In this document: piece after piece, positions 62,323 to 64,000 of the stretch
How the letters are laid out: each line of letters begins with the position of its first letter
Position numbering within the stretch: position 1 is the first letter of the stretch
NCBI GenBank assembly: GCA_904419955.1
Contig: CAJFTO010000006.1
Span: 35,468-99,467 of the forward strand
DNA length: 64,000 nt
Origin: Candidatus Roslinia caecavium
GTDB taxonomy: Bacteria > Bacillota > Clostridia > Monoglobales > Monoglobaceae
Direction: 5' to 3'
Notes under the pieces: model-generated
Databases searched by the model: none
What the model was told of the DNA's origin: nothing
Seen by the model: only the letters and a program-made list of their open reading frames with translations
Translations under genes and position numbers: made by a program

Positions 62323-62415
62323 TTACTTAGTCGTTATATCGACCCGTTGCAAATTCTCGTTCCACTGAACGTCACAATCAAAAGCTTCGGCCACAGCTCT
62401 CAGCGGAACAAACAT
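62323..62415 (-). pseudogene. Remnant of a copper-amine-oxidase-N-like domain
   Basis: On the minus strand a 30-residue open frame reads MFVPLRAVAEAFDCDVQWNE followed by about ten more residues. This is the VPLRxVAEALGxxVxWD core of the copper-amine-oxidase N-terminal-like domain found on clostridial surface proteins. A stop codon lies two codons upstream of the Met and another at 62323. It looks like the leftover 3' end of a lost secreted-protein gene. Confidence 0.6.
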
Positions 62416-62444
62416 ATATTAATATCTTTAACTATTAAATAAAG

Positions 62445-63356
62445 TTATGATCGCGAATCGCTGCTTTCAAGTTCCTTTAGCCGCTTTGTCGACTTAATTA
62501 TCATGTATACGGCCATTCCGAGTACGATAATGCAGACGCAACCGCCAGACGCAGATGTCATGATACGTCTAAAATCCGGTTGGTCGGCGCCGAATCTGGA
62601 AATCATCGCAGTCTCGAGTGATAGCATTGATACCATCGCGGCGGTCAGACTTATCGCTTTAGAGGCGGATAATACCGGACTACCGTGTTTTCTGTATCTT
62701 ATAACGTTGACGATCGCCGTTATGGTTATATAAAACGTGTAAAGCGCCATTGTGTAGATCAGCAGTCCCGGATAATCAAACCCTCTATTTTGACACACTA
62801 TATAGATAACAATACCTATCAAAGCTTGGTTCATAAGCAGAATGAGAATCCCGCAACTGCGATAACGGCGAAACTCGGACGGGATATCTTGGCCGATTCT
62901 ACTACGGTGAACGTAACGGACAAGCGCGACGCGCATCACTGAAAGCATGATGTAGTAGAAAAAGAGAAAGAAAAACCACGCAGAGCGAAACCTGATCCCG
63001 GATAATAGGTTTAAGGCGGAATACAATATATTCATGCTCAAACCGCCGTGCAGAGAGAGCTCAGATCTAAATATAAAATCGTCCAGAAATTTATTGTATA
63101 TCGGGTTACCGCGTATCTTTTTCATAACCGCCGTCTCCTTAAAACTGTCGCGCATCGCACGAACAATTTTAGGAAAGCCTGTCGCCGCGATTATCGTCGC
63201 ATAGGCGGATAACGCGTAAGATATGTACGAAAGCGCACTGTTATTTCCGACGTAAAGCATGACGAATACGAATATAAAAGAGGGCGCGGCGATAGCCGCC
63301 GTGAGTATCGGCGGCAGGCAAAATATCTTTTTTAATATTTTTTCAAATTTTTTCAT
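62445..63356 (-). CDS. Polytopic membrane protein, unknown function
   Basis: A 303-residue protein with about seven hydrophobic helices (about 15-36, 43-62, 108-145, 168-188, 195-217, 232-252, 270-290) and basic loops such as RYVHRSRIGQDIPSEFRRYR. No family motif was recognised. GGGGG precedes the ATG. It stands alone on the minus strand between a gene remnant and a small repeat protein, with no transporter ATPase or sensor partner nearby. Confidence 0.6.
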   Translation of the reverse strand: MKKFEKILKKIFCLPPILTAAIAAPSFIFVFVMLYVGNNSALSYISYALSAYATIIAATGFPKIVRAMRDSFKETAVMKKIRGNPIYNKFLDDFIFRSELSLHGGLSMNILYSALNLLSGIRFRSAWFFFLFFYYIMLSVMRVALVRYVHRSRIGQDIPSEFRRYRSCGILILLMNQALIGIVIYIVCQNRGFDYPGLLIYTMALYTFYITITAIVNVIRYRKHGSPVLSASKAISLTAAMVSMLSLETAMISRFGADQPDFRRIMTSASGGCVCIIVLGMAVYMIIKSTKRLKELESSDSRS

Positions 63357-63474
63357 TTTGTTTCCCCCAGGCTTAGCGGTAAAGACACCGTGTTTGCCGA
63401 TCTCTCTTAAAATTTAGTCTTTATTTCCAATAATATCGACTATACTCGTTAACGGAACAAATCGGCGCGATTTA

Positions 63475-63720
63475 TTAAAGCTTTTTTTCTTCGCGAGCCG
63501 CCTGTTCTTCCGCCAATCGTCTTTTTGCCTCTTCTACGCTCTCGCCGTCGCGCGTTAAAAACTGGTCTACAAATTTGTCGGTCATTTTTGTAAACCCTCC
63601 TACAACTCCGTCCTCAATCTTTTTATATCCTCCGACTACGCCGTTTTCAATTTTTTTGTAGCCGTCGACTACGCTCTCTGCGATTTTTTCATTTTTCCTT
63701 ACTAATTTTGACTTTGCCAT
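63475..63720 (-). CDS. Small hendecad-repeat protein
   Basis: An 81-residue charged protein with three near-perfect 11-residue repeats: VVDGYKKIENG, VVGGYKKIEDG, VVGGFTKMTDK, then a related FVDQFLTRDGE. Repeats of 11 residues usually form long straight amphipathic helices or right-handed coiled coils, as in LEA or apolipoprotein-like proteins that lie on membranes. The C-terminus is a charged helix (SVEEAKRRLAEEQAAREEK). Similar proteins are common in Clostridia, with function unknown. AAGGAG precedes the ATG. Confidence 0.7.
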   Translation of the reverse strand: MAKSKLVRKNEKIAESVVDGYKKIENGVVGGYKKIEDGVVGGFTKMTDKFVDQFLTRDGESVEEAKRRLAEEQAAREEKKL

Positions 63721-63856
63721 TTTATAAAAACTCCTTTACATTTTGAATTTATACGTTGTTTTCATTTAACGTACATATATTAGTCTGAAAATGTTTTTTT
63801 AATGATAAAGAAATGTTTATAAAATGTTAAAATCTATATGTTAATCATTAGAAAAA
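63721..63856. other. AT-rich upstream region
   Basis: An AT-rich leader of the hendecad-repeat gene. A ribosome site is clear, but no promoter better than scattered TATA-like elements is seen. Confidence 0.4.
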
Positions 63857-64000
63857 ATGCAGAAAGACGCCGGAATAAAACTAACGGCTCACCAGCTCCG
63901 CCACCCGTATGTCAAGCCCACGACAAAAAAATTTCTATCTTTTTTCAAATTTGAAATGGCGATTTCTCTTAGGGCTTTCCTGTGCTTCGCGCTTTTGCTC
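63857..64000 (+). pseudogene. Fragment of an integrase C-terminus (tyrosine recombinase), open at the window edge
   Basis: From ATG 63857 the frame reads MQKDAGIKLTAHQLRHP, where AGIKLTAHQLRH is the HxLRH active-site box of phage/transposon integrases (codons at 63890-63904). A stop lies just upstream in frame. After the box the sequence loses similarity (expected T-Y/F-A-T), running as KPTTKKFLSFFKFEMA to the window end. It reads as a broken integrase with foreign sequence joined on. Confidence 0.55.

Overview
The window reads as chromosomal DNA of a low-to-mid GC anaerobic clostridium (Bacillota, Clostridia). The support is an S-layer-homology surface protein, sporulation-lineage proteins (SpoVB-type flippase, YtxC-like protein, RNase M5/TOPRIM-like protein), a thiamine-pyrophosphate/ferredoxin 2-oxoacid oxidoreductase, strong AGGAGG-type ribosome sites with frequent TTG/GTG starts, and TTGACA/TATAAT promoters. 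Several genes point to growth on plant cell-wall pectin and arabinan, so a gut or rumen pectin degrader is plausible. The genus cannot be fixed from sequence alone.

Layout. 0.3-5.4 kb: an SLH-anchored beta-helix surface protein, then a MATE exporter / cytidylate-kinase-like pair on the minus strand. 5.8-15.5 kb: a split histidine cluster (hisD, a divergent hisB, a HAD phosphatase; then a HisZ-HisG fusion, hisA and a HisI-HisE fusion, with a VOC protein), interrupted by an orphan fumarase beta subunit, a TOPRIM protein and a SpoVB-like flippase. 15.6-22.6 kb: ComEA-like and YesL-like membrane proteins followed by dxs-tlyA-nadK-recN, the conserved clostridial block but without argR. 22.7-28.6 kb: RseC-like protein, P-loop ATPase, the four subunits of a 2-oxoacid:ferredoxin oxidoreductase, and an ABC-F ATPase.

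28.8-41.9 kb is the accessory heart of the window. A divergent AraC regulator faces two giant secreted proteins: a 1978-residue beta-helix/CBM protein, and a 2029-residue enzyme with a GH51 and two GH43 catalytic domains. 42-48 kb (minus strand): a tyrosine recombinase with a perfect palindrome at its predicted transcription start, YtxC-like and DUF6873-type proteins, an M20 amidohydrolase, UvrC and HPr. 48.6-57.5 kb: FeoB, membrane proteins, two tandem membrane-anchored alpha/beta hydrolases, pyrimidine-nucleoside phosphorylase, a DUF6062-type protein, an HD phosphohydrolase and a TIM-barrel isomerase. 57.8-64 kb: a GH105 unsaturated uronyl hydrolase, DAHP synthase, two flavodoxin-fold proteins, NAD(P)HX epimerase, a membrane protein, a hendecad-repeat small protein, and two gene remnants (a copper-amine-oxidase-N-like fragment and an integrase C-terminal fragment).

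How the parts fit. The GH51/GH43/GH43 enzyme, the beta-helix protein, GH105, the sugar isomerase and the SLH surface protein together suggest extracellular debranching of arabinan/pectin, with later uronide processing. No sugar transporter is present, so uptake must be encoded elsewhere. I saw no rRNA, tRNA, CRISPR array or intact insertion sequence.
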